20,230 bases of DNA from Plakobranchus ocellatus (GCA_019648995.1 BLXT01004995.1:2923132-2943361), one strand, 5' to 3'; counted from the first letter of the stretch, positions 1 to 9,091 are shown. Notes: generated by a model from the letters alone, not told the origin. A program made the numbers and translations.

Positions 1-54
1 TTTTTGTCGTTTATATCATACATCATCATCACCAATTCTCTTCCTCTTATCTTT

Positions 55-57
<3 letters not shown>

Positions 58-93
<36 letters not shown>

Positions 94-190
94 ATATACA
101 TACATATATATATATATATAATTTTATATATATATATATGTATATATAATATATCCCTCAATCTATCCATTTATCTATCTATCTATCTCT
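58..190. repeat. Compound microsatellite: (CT)n, (TA)n, (ATCT)n
   Basis: A run of about 16 CT units (58-91) passes into alternating TA/CATA sequence (about 92-155), then a short ATCT run (about 170-190). The open frames across it encode only Ser-Leu and Ile-Tyr alternations and are not genes. Confidence 0.95.
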
Positions 191-215
191 GCTTGTCTCT
201 TTCTCTCTTGAATTA

Positions 216-994
216 GTGTTTCTCCTTCATATTTTCTCTCTGCCTGTTTCTTTTACTTCTCGTTACTTTGGTTTAGCAAGGGGGTCTTCAATTTATACAG
301 CATTCTTGAAGCAAGTTCAACCCGTTGTGTTTTTACTTGCTTTTATTTCTCTTTCCAAAAAAAAAAAACCTTGCAAGTGCGAGGTCTCAAAAGCAAAGCT
401 ATAACGACAGAAACAAACCAGAAGAACGAAGAGACTGGCGGTTTTGTCTTACTGGATTATGTAAGAATCTCCACTTAAGCTCGCCATTCTCCTGTGTCTA
501 CAAAAAAATAGGCTGGAAAAAGGCGTGGTAAATTGTGCTTAATACACCCAGCTCAGTGTTCAAGAAAAATTGTATTGAATAATAAAGAAAGATAAAATAT
601 TCCTTAATAACCCTGGGGGATGAGCAAGCCAGCTCCATCGGTCACGATTAGCTTTATTTATACTCTAAGAAAGTTGGTTCCTCCATCAATCAATAAGAAG
701 TGGGAGCAAGTAGGGGATTTGTGGGCTGTAGAACATAAGTTGAGACTTTTGTATTTTCCACACCTTGTCTCAGCATAAAAACATTTAGCGTAGAGATAAT
801 GTTATTGTTAACCTCTATTCAGATAAATTTCCTCAGGGATGATGGCATGAAGTTATGGGGTTCAAAAATGCCCAAAAGACTTGTAAGAATGGAAACATAA
901 TTATTTTGGTTTGAAATGTATGGATGGATTTTTTTGTATCCGCAGAGTTCACAAGCATCTATTTTTTTGTTTAATACTTTCTATAGCAGGCCTT
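216..994. other. Unique AT-rich DNA, no supported gene
   Basis: No recognisable gene, RNA or mobile element is visible. The only patch with coding-like composition is about 380-458, where a reading frame rich in Arg, Glu and Lys ends at a GTAAGA donor-like site. Its upstream side has only a poor acceptor (a poly-A run followed by CCTTGCAAG), so I do not call an exon. Confidence 0.6.
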
Positions 995-1059
<65 letters not shown>

Positions 1060-1060
1060 G
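995..1060. repeat. (TTG)22 trinucleotide microsatellite
   Basis: An uninterrupted run of 22 TTG units, followed by one interrupted CTGTTG. Its purity suggests it is young and probably length-polymorphic. It lies in non-coding sequence. Confidence 0.95.
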
Positions 1061-1136
1061 CTGTTGAAATTTTAACTATCTAAAGATTTTTTTCTTAGGG
1101 TCTAAGGGAATGACAGGATGTTTGTGAACATAGCCT

Positions 1137-1265
1137 GTCCACAAAAAGGTGATCTCGCTTTTTCAGGCCCTCTTTCAGGTCAGAGCGCGGGTGGCAGGGT
1201 TCGAACTCGCGACATAAGGGGCCCCTCAAATGGCAGGGCGCGTTCGTTATCCACAATACCATCAA
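1137..1265 (-). mobile_element. tRNA-derived SINE-like element, family A copy 1
   Basis: On the minus strand this copy has a tRNA-like head with a good RNA polymerase III B box (AGTTCGAACCC, around 1198-1209). A central domain follows (about 1147-1186 in plus coordinates) containing TCTGACCTGAAAGAGGGCCT and GCGAGATCACC. The same order, B box then TCTGACCTGA...GGCCTG...GAGATCACC, recurs at 2480, 3350, 5186 and 17952. The A box is decayed. This is the only copy in minus orientation. The plus-strand open frame at 1118-1381 is antisense to it. SINEs are non-autonomous and rely on the reverse transcriptase of a LINE partner; no such partner is seen here. No target-site duplication was identified. 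Confidence 0.75.
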
Positions 1266-1813
1266 TGCTCGGTCATAGCAGAATCATAAGATTGCGTTGC
1301 TTTGTTGTATTCATTCCAGATAAAATGGCAATAACAAGATACGAAATTGTTAAAATTGTAATTAACTCCACTCTATTTTGAGACAATTGCAAACAGCTCC
1401 ATCAAACTGAATACTTGTCCGTGGCGGGATCACATGGCGTGAAATAACGCTTAATTAGATTTTGCTCTACATGAAACTGAAGTTTCAGTTAAGAGTTCAT
1501 TAAGGCATCAAGCCTTTGTGCCCAAGACGTTTCAACGTGTTTTTCTCTCAAGAGTAGACGCAGTGAGTGTTTCATTCAAAATGCTTGGGAAAAGAACTTC
1601 ATGGTCCTATATTGCACAAGAGACTGTAGTTTGCGAATCTATCTTATTATTCCTACAGGCTGTTTATTCTATTTCCCTTACTTATAAACCTGTGTAGCCG
1701 CCTTAAACTTAATCCTCGCCAATGCATTGTATTTCAAGGGCATTGATGATTATATACAAGTGAAACATTCCTGGAAATAAGAAATGCGTCAATGAAGTTA
1801 AGAATCTTGAATA

Positions 1814-1869
1814 TTGCTTGAGAGGTTTAGCTTACTACTACTGTTGAATTGCTTGAGTGGTATAGCTTA
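1814..1869 (+). repeat. Short direct repeat, 21 bases, 35-base period
   Basis: TTGCTTGAGAGGTTTAGCTT at 1814 recurs at 1849 as TTGCTTGAGTGGTATAGCTT. The two 21-base copies match at 19 positions. It looks like a minor local duplication with no obvious function. Confidence 0.7.
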
Positions 1870-1974
1870 GTCTTACAACTGGATTCTTCGTACATTAGAG
1901 CAAATAATTCCAAGCGTAATTTTATTTCTATTTACTGTGCTGCTGCTAGTTGATGCTGTGAATATTTCTTGCAG

Positions 1975-2029
1975 CAGCTATTTTCAGTCACTTCAAACAG
2001 CTGAAATACGCTATGAGAACAGAGACAAA
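1975..2029 (+). other. Candidate coding exon (unrecognised product)
   Basis: The tract ATATTTCTTGCAG ends at a tandem NAGNAG acceptor (CAGCAG, 1972-1977). The frame that follows reads SYFQSLQTAEIRYENRDK (18 codons, 1976-2029) and meets a plausible donor, AAA then GTAAAG, at 2030. The frame stays open from 1871 to a TAA at 2060-2062, and its upstream part would be hydrophobic. An 8-bp GC-rich hairpin (1939-1946 with 1971-1978) would enclose the acceptor. The peptide has balanced composition but matches no family I recognise. Chance open frames of this size are expected in 20 kb, so confidence is low. Confidence 0.18.
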
Positions 2030-2479
2030 GTAAAGTTAATGCAAAAGCACAATTCGCTTTAAAAAAATTTTACAAGAAGTCCAAAGATGAGTACAGTTAA
2101 GTATCAGCATATTGATTTTGCCCGTACTTCCTTACGGTGCGCATTAAACAAAAGCTTTAGGATTGGACTGCAAGCTGAAATGAGGTAATTTTTTAATGAG
2201 AGTTATTTGCATTTGAAAAAAAAATAATGAAGAGACGTAAATCAGAAACATCTGGCAGTTATTAGGGCAAAGGATCACTGTATGATGAAGAAATAGTAAT
2301 GTTTTAAAAAAGGAGTAATCCACACCCTCAAAATATAATTTTTTTGGGGGGGACAAAAAAGGTTGCAGTGAGTGGGAAAAAGCGAAAAAAGAATTTTTCA
2401 AAAGGTAGCGGGATCATAATTTCTAATTGACATTTTAAGCAAAATCATTAATTGTTTGGTTTATTTTAAACTTCAACTT

Positions 2480-2610
2480 GTGGCCCTAGTGTTAGCAAAC
2501 ATGCCTAGAGGTCTGCTGGGATTTTGCTGTCACGGGTTCGAGTTTGAGCCAGCAATTGACGTCCTGGTCTGACAAGGCCCGGCAAACTTGAGATCACCTT
2601 CTTGCGGAAT
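2480..2610 (+). mobile_element. tRNA-derived SINE-like element, family A copy 2
   Basis: An A-box-like TGGCCCTAGTG lies at 2481. A B box, GGTTCGAGTTT, lies at 2535-2545, about 54 bases downstream. The central domain follows at about 2571-2606: TCTGACAAGGCCCGGCAAAC then TTGAGATCACCTTCTTGCGG. The ending CACCTTCTTGCGG matches CACCTTTTTGTGG in copy 1, so the conserved part runs past the GATCACC core. Several bases are missing within the TCTGACCTGATGAGGGCCTG segment. A later open frame (2602-2814) begins inside the element but has no recognisable domain. Confidence 0.75.
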
Positions 2611-3349
2611 CTCCGAATAACAAATCCTTCCAATTTTGAGCTCATAAGGAGGCGAAGCTTCAAAGGCCTGATAATTTGGAAAGATATTTCACTAAGAGTA
2701 GTTGTTCTTTCTGCAGTCTATAGCTTTGTGATATTTATTAAGGAGGTGATGAAGGTATTCCAAACAGCCTTTCAAAATTTTCTTTGGCATTTTCCTTTTA
2801 AAACTTTTCCTTAGGCTTTCATTAATTACAGCGTTAAAAAATCTGAGTTTTTACATCGAGAAACAATATTAAATGACTTGAGTTTACGAAAGAAACAAAG
2901 AATTTTGAGCTGTTAAAGCTCAACAAAGTACTCTTTTTCCTATTTTCCATCTAATTTGTTGCTATATTTTCAAGTTCTCGCATTTATTAGTTGAGAAGTT
3001 GTTGTATTGGCTACTGGTTTTGTTCTCACTCCAAATTTTTCAGTTCATTTCATAATTTCCAAATGACTTTATTGATTTTTTTCCTAATTGAAAACTTTCG
3101 AAGAAAAATTAAGTGAAACCATGTCTATTTCTCTCTTGAACAGACGATATTCACCATTTTTACAGCCGTCACCAGTTTTTCGACACACTTTAAAACGCTG
3201 TCAATTTATTCTAGCTTAGTAGCAAAACTTTTTCAAACCACTAAATCAGAGACGAATAATTATAGTAGGTACACTGACAATTATGAACATCATAATAGCG
3301 TGTAATATTCTAACGATGGAAAGAGTCCTGGGTCATGTTCCATAAGCCG
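2611..3349. other. Non-coding AT-rich stretch
   Basis: No gene is recognised. An acceptor-like GTTCTTTCTGCAG at about 2707 is followed by 38 bases of open frame to an AAG/GTATTC donor-like site. This is too short to support an exon by eye. Confidence 0.55.
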
Positions 3350-3483
3350 GGCCGGTGGTGGTAGAGTAGCTAGCAAGCCTGCCATAAAATCTATACGAAG
3401 CTTTGTCGCGGGCTCATGTTCGAGCCTGCCAACTACTTCCTAGCCTGAGCAGTGCCTGAAAGCCTGAGATCATTTGTTATGGC
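3350..3483 (+). mobile_element. tRNA-derived SINE-like element, family A copy 3
   Basis: The head reads GCCGGTGGTGGTAGAGTAGC, with a degenerate A box. A B-box-like ATGTTCGAGCC lies at about 3417-3427. The central domain at 3441-3475 reads TAGCCTGAGCAGTGCCTGAA then AGCCTGAGATCATTTG. AGCCTGAGATCA is identical to the same stretch in the 17952 copy. Divergence from the other copies suggests an old insertion. The minus-strand frame at 3433-3642 overlaps it and is not a gene. Confidence 0.7.
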
Positions 3484-3843
3484 TTGACTATACGCAGAAA
3501 AGTCAAACCAAACCTCTTGTTTAAGCCAGCTGACAAACTTATCCTCCTTTTTTAGCCAGTGGATGAGAGAAGAAAGATTATTCGCTGAGGGCCAACACAA
3601 CCTAGGCCGATTTCGATGCTGTGCACCACTTCCCTCCCGCAAGGATTTTGAAAGGCGTGAAAAAAATTGTTGGAATGCATTCTTAGGTTAGTGAAGAATG
3701 AGAAGGAAGTTGTGTTTTTCGCTGAAGATCGGAATTCTTGTCATTAAAGTGATAGATAGGTCATCTCGATTCTCACTTCTTTAATTCAATATGCATATAA
3801 CAAAAGAGATTACAGAGAATTATTATATTCTCTTTGTTGCATG
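3484..3843. other. Non-coding, no feature seen
   Basis: Mixed-composition sequence without a recognisable gene, RNA or repeat, leading into the polypyrimidine tract. Confidence 0.5.
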
Positions 3844-4130
3844 TTCTTTGATTTGATTTTCTTGCTCCTCCTGCTCCGGCATCACCTCTTCCTCTGCCTT
3901 TTCCCCCTTCTCCTCCTTTTCTTATTCCTCCTTCTCCTTCTCCTCTTCTTCTTTTTTCCTCGTCCTCTTCCTCTTCCCTCTCCTCCTCCCATTCCTCCAT
4001 CTCTTCCTCTCCTTTTCCTCCTCTTTCTCCTGATCTTCCGCCTCCTCCTCTTCCTTCCCCTCCTTTTTCTTTTTCCTTTGTTTTCCTTCTCATTCTCTAT
4101 TCTCCTTCTTTTTACTCACATATCATTCTA
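3844..4130 (+). repeat. Long polypyrimidine (C/T) tract
   Basis: Nearly all bases on the plus strand are C or T, as irregular TCC, TTC and CTC units rather than a clean tandem repeat. The densest part is about 3895-4120. The plus-strand frame is mostly Leu/Phe/Pro and the minus-strand frame mostly Glu/Gly/Lys/Arg; both are composition artefacts. Polypurine-polypyrimidine tracts of this length can adopt triplex (H-DNA) structures when mirror symmetry is present; I did not establish mirror symmetry. Confidence 0.9.
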
Positions 4131-4228
4131 AAACTTTCCTTTTGCTTGCAAAAATATTACCGAATCACATGCACCCTCACCCCCCAAAATAATTCTTTAA
4201 TTAAAATCCGGCTGAAGTGCAACTTGGA

Positions 4229-4386
4229 TTCCAGGAATCGATATTCAAACACCGCCTCAGTATCTTGACCTGGGAAACTGAGTCGCTGACCGGAAACAAT
4301 CAATCTAATGAAAATTATCGATGCCAAGGAAGAGAGGTGGGCGCTCCGAAGGCGCTCTCTTTAGAAGGGTATCGATAATTTGTTAA
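4229..4386 (+). repeat. Interspersed repeat family B, copy 1
   Basis: Shares several ordered blocks with 9181-9336: GGAATCGATATTCA (versus GGATCGATACTCA), ATCTTGA, GCTGACCGGAAA (versus GGTGACCGGAAA), a TCTAAT or CCTAAT block, and a TCGATAATTTGTTAA end. The GGAATCGATATTC block resembles a weak polymerase III B box, so a decayed SINE is possible, but no A box is visible. It contains a directly repeated GGCGCTC (4340 and 4351). Confidence 0.6.
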
Positions 4387-4615
4387 GGCAGTCTTTCTTC
4401 ACTTGACAGCTGCGATCGAATCCAGTCGTTTGGGTTATCCGAAAAACACAACCTACATAACGATTAGTTTGATAATATAAGATCCACAATTAGTCGTAGG
4501 CACGTTTTGTAATGTAATAATAGTCCGGGGGATTCCCACTTTAGCACAATTATATACTCTAGTCGGATGGAGTGGCTTGGCGAATGACTTGAGTCAGATG
4601 CTTCTATTTTTGTGG

Positions 4616-4710
4616 AAGCGGATAGTTCAGTGGCTTATTCGGTTGGTTCCTCTGTCTGGCAAGGCTGTGGGTGTCAAAGAGGGTGCGGGTTCGAATCCTA
4701 CTCAGATATG
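4616..4710 (+). mobile_element. tRNA-like SINE head or tRNA pseudogene (distinct from family A)
   Basis: The A box TAGTTCAGTGG (4623-4633) and a perfect B box GGTTCGAATCC (4688-4698) have the spacing expected of a tRNA-derived promoter with a long variable region. The presumed acceptor stem (AAGCGGA with TCAGATA) does not pair, so this is not a functional tRNA gene. The family A central domain is absent. The 3' side instead carries a GTCTT repeat at 4733-4752, which could be a retroposon tail. The overlapping open frame 4577-4759 is a by-product. Confidence 0.65.
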
Positions 4711-4732
4711 TTGTAATTTTCTCTCGTCTTCT

Positions 4733-4752
4733 GTCTTGTCTTGTCTTGTCTG
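4733..4752 (+). repeat. (GTCTT)n pentanucleotide repeat
   Basis: Three full GTCTT units and a partial fourth lie just 3' of the tRNA-like head. They may be the element's 3' tail. Confidence 0.7.
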
Positions 4753-4759
4753 TTGCTAG

Positions 4760-5185
4760 GTCTAAGTGCGTGAACGTCATCTTAATCTGTTTAATAATAT
4801 AATAAACAATCTAGGCAGTCATGCTATGGGTGTCGATATCTTTTTCTCTTTTTCCAAACTGGCACGGGGCAGAAGATAAAGAAATGTTAGAATTAAGAAA
4901 TAGAATGCGTTATGGTCAGAAATTTTCAAGCCATTTTTGATACATCCTCATATTATTTATTGATAAATCCGTCAACTGTTATAGCAATAGTTCATTAAGA
5001 TAACTCTCTGCTGAATGGAATTTCATACTATCCTTATTTAAGCAGCTAATAAAGCGGGCTGTGTCTGATCTGGATGATGCCTCTTATAGAAGTGCTGTAA
5101 AATCATGCTTGGTTAGAAGCAGCTGAGGTTCTTGATAATTCACTGCAAACCGGAGCGTCTTCACCATCGACTACCGCGAGATATC
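4760..5185. other. Non-coding, no feature seen
   Basis: AT-rich sequence with no recognisable gene or repeat. Confidence 0.5.
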
Positions 5186-5345
5186 GTAGCATGGTTTTTT
5201 TAAAGAGGCGGTTGCTCTTGGGGGTCTCACGAATTTGATCCCCTTTCGTGTAATCTGGCAGTTAGGATGGGATCTTATTGAAAGCCATACTCTATGACCT
5301 GATTGAGGTTTGCAGTCGGTTAGATTCGTCAAATAAAACCCACCG
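5186..5345 (+). mobile_element. Degraded SINE-like element, family A copy 4
   Basis: A weak B-box-like AATTTGATCCC lies at 5232. Downstream, 5293-5330 reads TATGACCTGATTGAGGTTTG then CAGTCGGTTAGAT, which aligns in order with TCTGACCTGATGAGGGCCTG and CAAGCCTGAGAT of the family A central domain. The A box is unrecognisable and the GATCACC end is eroded, so this is the oldest-looking copy. The minus-strand open frame 5171-5413 lies across it. Confidence 0.5.
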
Positions 5346-7380
5346 ACGGAGCGAATATAAAGCGGGCGTGACATGAAGGAAACGCTCAACAAGTCAACTC
5401 TAAATCGACACAAACAACTAAGAGGAGTGTTTTTGTTTCGCTACTCTCTATTAGCTCAAATAGAGCTGAAATTCCTTTCCTCGATACCCTATTCAGGATG
5501 TGCCTCTTTAAGTCCATTAATTTATTTAATGGCTTTGTTTCACTATTAAATAATGCTAATTTATCACACTTGCCTTTGAGGCCTTTGCTCAAATTGCCAT
5601 CCTTTCCTTTATTTTTACGGTCTTGTCTCAAATAAGGAAAAGGAACATCTTTTCACCCAACTTCTTTCTTTCAGGCCGAATATCTTTCTTTTCCTCTCGA
5701 AAAATTTCAAAAACTCTTGATATCATCTTTTTTTTCCTCCACGTGCTCATTTTCTCATTTTTTTTTCATTCACTGTATGTTATATTATTATTATAGTAAA
5801 TGTTCCTTGGGATGTTTTTAGTCTTTACTTTCTTTTCGCACCTCTCTCTGGTTATGACAGAATCGAAGCCAAGGTTAATACTTCACTTTTCGTCTTTTCC
5901 TAACTCCCCTTTCCACCCATCTCCTTCTTTTTTTCCTTTTCTCCTTCTCTCTTTCCCCCTTTTCTTCCTCTCCCTCTCTTTTTCTATTTCTCTCATCCTC
6001 AAACTCTCCTTCCCGCTCTATCGATCTACCCATCCATCTTTTTATCTTTCTCATTCTCTCCCTTCATGTCACCTCATTCAAAGATCTCGCGATCTTCATG
6101 TAAGTCTGCCCGTAACATAAATAACAGTTGAAAACGTCGTTTAGAAGCCGACCGAAGCCCGCATCCCGATATGTCTGGCTTAGATAAAAATCTCTCTCTT
6201 GAGCTGAACTGGTAGTCTCAGTGTTTGAAAATGGCCTATTGGATGATCGGGCTCAATTTCCTGGGGAAATGTTTGGAATGAAAAGTAAACAAAATCAACG
6301 TTTACTCAAGTCGGAGAAAGGAAAATTCCATTGATAACATTCACTACCTTATTTTGACCATTGTGGAGCAAGTGGTGCTGGAGTTAGTCACATCGGAGTG
6401 TAATTTATGGCGGAATTTCTTCACCTTAAGTCGATTCGAGATTCCCTCCCCCCCTTTTCCAGGGCCAAGCTAAAGAGTGCCACTGCTACTGGACGGGCGC
6501 CAAAAAACAGCTTTTGTTAAAAATTTGTCGTATGCAAAAATCACATCTCTAGAATAAATAATAACACTGAACTTACATTCTGTAATCGGGTTTGAGCTAA
6601 CGCAAAGTTGTTGGGTAGATTGGAATTGGAAAAGTTAGAACTCAAACGAAGTCTTTCTTTTATTGAAAAAAAATGCAGTGGATTTATGTTTGCCTAGGCA
6701 ATTATCTGTCGGGATCACCTATTTATGCTTGTGTTTTGTGTAATGGTAAAAAGAAAATGGGAAGACAGACCGATCAATAAGCTCGGACATAAAATCGAAG
6801 TTTTTTCCAGGATCGATGATCATCGACACGTGGAGTTCGGAATCGTCAGCGTCGAACGCTGAATACCAACTCTTGGACAAACTTCTAGGAAAAGAGACGT
6901 TGCGGAAATCTTAATGAAACGAATATTTCAGTTAACAACTCTTTTGAAATATCAAAACTCAACATCATTGTAATATCATAAAACGCTCTAGGCGTCAATG
7001 TGAATTCATGCTATAAAAGTATTGGGTAAATAAAATCGAATAATCGGTTAACAATGTATCGGTTTTCCAAAAAGAAGTTGCGAATCAGAGTAAAAAAAAA
7101 ATCGAGTCAGAATGTTTCACATTGTGCTACGACTAGAGCCAATCAAACTTGCACGATTCTGCGCACGCAAGGGAATTCGAACTAGAAAATCAAAGTAAAG
7201 GAAAACTTTTCCATTTTTTTAAAATAGTGACAGTATTTCTAGACCTAGAATGCGATACCGTTTCTAGGATTGCTTTGTCGAGTCGAGTTACTAGTCAGAC
7301 ACATCATATTCGCACTTTTACGTTTGAATAATTGTCATTTGGAAAGAAAGTAAACTACAGAGACTGAGTAAAACTTAAGG
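5346..7380. other. Long non-coding stretch with pyrimidine-rich parts
   Basis: About 5636-5770 and 5880-6075 are C/T-rich but less extreme than 3844-4130. The minus frame at 5386-5631 (81 codons, Lys/Leu-rich) has no domain I recognise and is probably chance. Around 6800-6870 the sequence is GC-richer and holds two small palindromes (6813-6826; 6847-6861), possibly the remains of an old transposon. Nothing else is supported. Confidence 0.5.
6813..6861. repeat. Two adjacent small palindromes
   Basis: TCGATGATCATCGA (6813-6826) is a perfect 14-base palindrome. CAGCGT-CGA-ACGCTG (6847-6861) is a 6-bp stem with a three-base loop. They lie 20 bases apart in a GC-richer island. Function is unknown. 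Confidence 0.75.
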
Positions 7381-7387
7381 CCGAGCG

Positions 7388-7678
7388 CACACTGGAGGCA
7401 GCAGTTCATGTGTCCTACAATACATGTTTTAAAATACTCTAGTTTCTTTGGGCGAGAGCACACCAAATTGGCTGCGACTTCCATCTTTTCGAAGCGTTGG
7501 AGCTATCCTTTGTGTTTTACAGGGGCTCTGTTGGATAAGGGAAAGAACCGTTGCCGCGCGAATAACAAGGCCAGTCTTATTACGCAAATTATCAGGCCAA
7601 TTTGTAATGGGTAGAGCACAGTAACTGCGATATCAGTCCGCCTTGTCGGCTATTACAAGTCGCGTCGCCTCCAGTGTG
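7388..7678. mobile_element. MITE-like element with 12-bp perfect terminal inverted repeats
   Basis: CACACTGGAGGC at 7388-7399 is the exact reverse complement of GCCTCCAGTGTG at 7667-7678. The flanks stay partly similar (AAGGCCGAGCG on the left; AGCGTAGGCC on the right, reverse-complemented), so the true termini may lie about 10 bases further out. The roughly 300-base interior is GC-richer than its surroundings and has no transposase. Its size and structure fit a non-autonomous DNA transposon. I could not assign a superfamily, because no clear target-site duplication was seen. The open frame at 7408-7614 is internal to it. Confidence 0.6.
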
Positions 7679-7743
7679 GGCCTACGCTAAGCCTCAAAGA
7701 AAGCTCTCTGTGTCGCCTGTAAATGCTGTTGGACGCCCATCCG

Positions 7744-8101
7744 TTGTTTAAACTGAATAGTTATGTTCTCTAGAATATAACAGCAGTTAACATTAAACTC
7801 GTGAATTCGATGGATTAAAATATCATAGATGTAGTTCTGCCCTGCATAGGTATGAGTAATTCATAAATGAAATTATTAGAAAATATTGAACTGATGCTCA
7901 GGATATCTTTATAACATTTCTTATCATATCAATCTAGATTGAGAGAGCAATCACAAATGGGTTGTTTTTTTTTTGTGTTTTTTTGTTTTGTTTTTTTTTT
8001 TGTTTTGTTTTTTGTTTTTTATTTTAACTTCAGAAACTAAATTTATAAAAACTTTGGTAGCCATTATCAAATTTAATTTTGGCGGACCTTTTGTGTTGAT
8101 G
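7744..8101 (+). repeat. Duplicated non-coding module, left copy (longer)
   Basis: Aligns along its length with 8359-8609, from TTGTTTAAACTG to TTGTGTTGATG. Shared blocks include GCAGTTAACATTAAACTCGT, ATTGAGAGA followed by TCACAAATG, a T/G-rich tract (about 7965-8025) and CATTATCAAATTTAATTT. This copy keeps about 20 bases near 7820-7840 and 54 bases near 7869-7922 that the right copy lacks. Confidence 0.85.
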
Positions 8102-8147
8102 GTCTTCTGTCAAAGTACAAAAAAACTCTAAATTCCACGCATGCGTT

Positions 8148-8278
8148 CACACCAGACTTCACGGCCTTAAATTCAGGGTTAGTCTTCTATTTTTTTGTAA
8201 AACCAGACATTTGTTTGGCTCTTGTCGCAGAAAGGCTAAAGAATCCACCCTGAAATCTGCAGGAAATTTTCTGGTGTG
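8148..8278. repeat. Inverted-repeat element between the two module copies
   Basis: CACACCAGA (8148-8156) is the exact reverse complement of 8270-8278. TTCAGGGT (8172-8179) is the exact reverse complement of 8247-8254. Both inner and outer blocks are equally spaced, which makes two 32-base arms with a mismatched middle and a 67-base loop. A 10-base palindrome (ACGCATGCGT, 8137-8146) adjoins the left arm. This fits a small decayed foldback or MITE-like element. Confidence 0.5.
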
Positions 8279-8358
8279 GGTTTGACTTCGGGCTTCAAAT
8301 TTCAAAGACTAAGCCTGTTGCATTTTAGACTTCATATGGAAAAACTAGCATTGAAACA

Positions 8359-8609
8359 TTGTTCAAACTGAGTAGTTATGGTCTCTAGAACATAATAGCA
8401 GTTAACATTAAACTCGTGAATTCTATGGATTAAGACATGAATAGGTATGTGTAATTCATAAATATCATATCAATCCAGATTGAGAGAAAAATCACAAATG
8501 TTTTGTTTTTTTTGTTTTTTTTTTTCAAATTTTAACTTCACAAACTAATTTCACAAAAACGTTGGTAGGCATTATCAAATTTAATTTCGGCGGAACTTTT
8601 GTGTTGATG
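8359..8609 (+). repeat. Duplicated non-coding module, right copy (shorter)
   Basis: Direct-orientation relative of 7744-8101, starting 615 bases downstream. It is shorter mainly because two internal segments are absent. At the larger absence, CATAAAT joins directly to ATCATATCAAT, a clean deletion junction if the left copy is ancestral. Scattered substitutions show the duplication is not very recent. Confidence 0.85.
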
Positions 8610-9091
8610 ACGCTACTAGATCTTGTTTTGTGTATCTGTGTATCATAGTTTAATGCAGATTGATCTCAATAAAGTGAGATAGAAATTAAAATCTTAGCTT
8701 CGCTCTGTGATTTATGAATCGAAATTTGCTAAAAATGAATACTTGTGTTACAAAGTTTTATTTATTACATTGCTAATTCATTTTCGTAACTTCTTAATTT
8801 TTAGCATGTCCTTCTTAATTTGTTTCACTTTTTAAAAAAAATATTCAAACAAATTAGAAAGGGGGAGGGTGAGGACACAGGTACGTAGAGTTTTTGAGGG
8901 TGTCTTGTACTTTTCAGAGTGGATTGAAAATAGCTAGTAGAAAGAAGAGAACTAAACAAAAAAAATTGACATCATACAGTGCTTAATCATCCGAAAAAAC
9001 TATGAATTTTTTCCCCCTTTTTTCCTTTCCTCCCACTGTCCTCTCATCCTACCCACACTTTGTAAAATATTTCCTTACTTTGATTCTGCAG
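8610..9091. other. Non-coding AT-rich stretch
   Basis: No gene is seen. A small hairpin (ATCTCA...TGAGAT) near 8663-8680 has AATAAA in its loop. About 9010-9058 is pyrimidine-rich. Confidence 0.5.

Larger units (their letters stand above)
1266..2479. other. Non-coding AT-rich stretch
   Basis: Contains a small direct repeat (1814-1834 and 1849-1869), one candidate exon (1975-2029), and otherwise unremarkable AT-rich sequence. The minus-strand open frame at 2144-2401 has no recognisable domain and overlaps homopolymer runs. Confidence 0.55.

Noticed and set aside
380..458. Possible exon before the GTAAGA donor-like site at 459
   Set aside because: No credible acceptor upstream; a poly-A run sits where the pyrimidine tract should be.
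1118..1381. 87-codon plus frame with Arg/Gly/Ser-rich centre
   Set aside because: Antisense to the family A SINE copy at 1137-1265.
3773..4131. 106-codon minus frame (Glu/Gly/Arg-rich) and 96-codon plus frame (Leu/Phe-rich)
   Set aside because: Both are products of the polypyrimidine tract's composition.
4577..4759. Functional tRNA gene at the tRNA-like head
   Set aside because: Acceptor stem does not pair and the T stem has a mismatch; best read as SINE or pseudogene.
7744..8609. Miniature LTR element (TRIM)
   Set aside because: Direct repeats lack TG...CA ends, and no primer-binding site or polypurine tract was identified.
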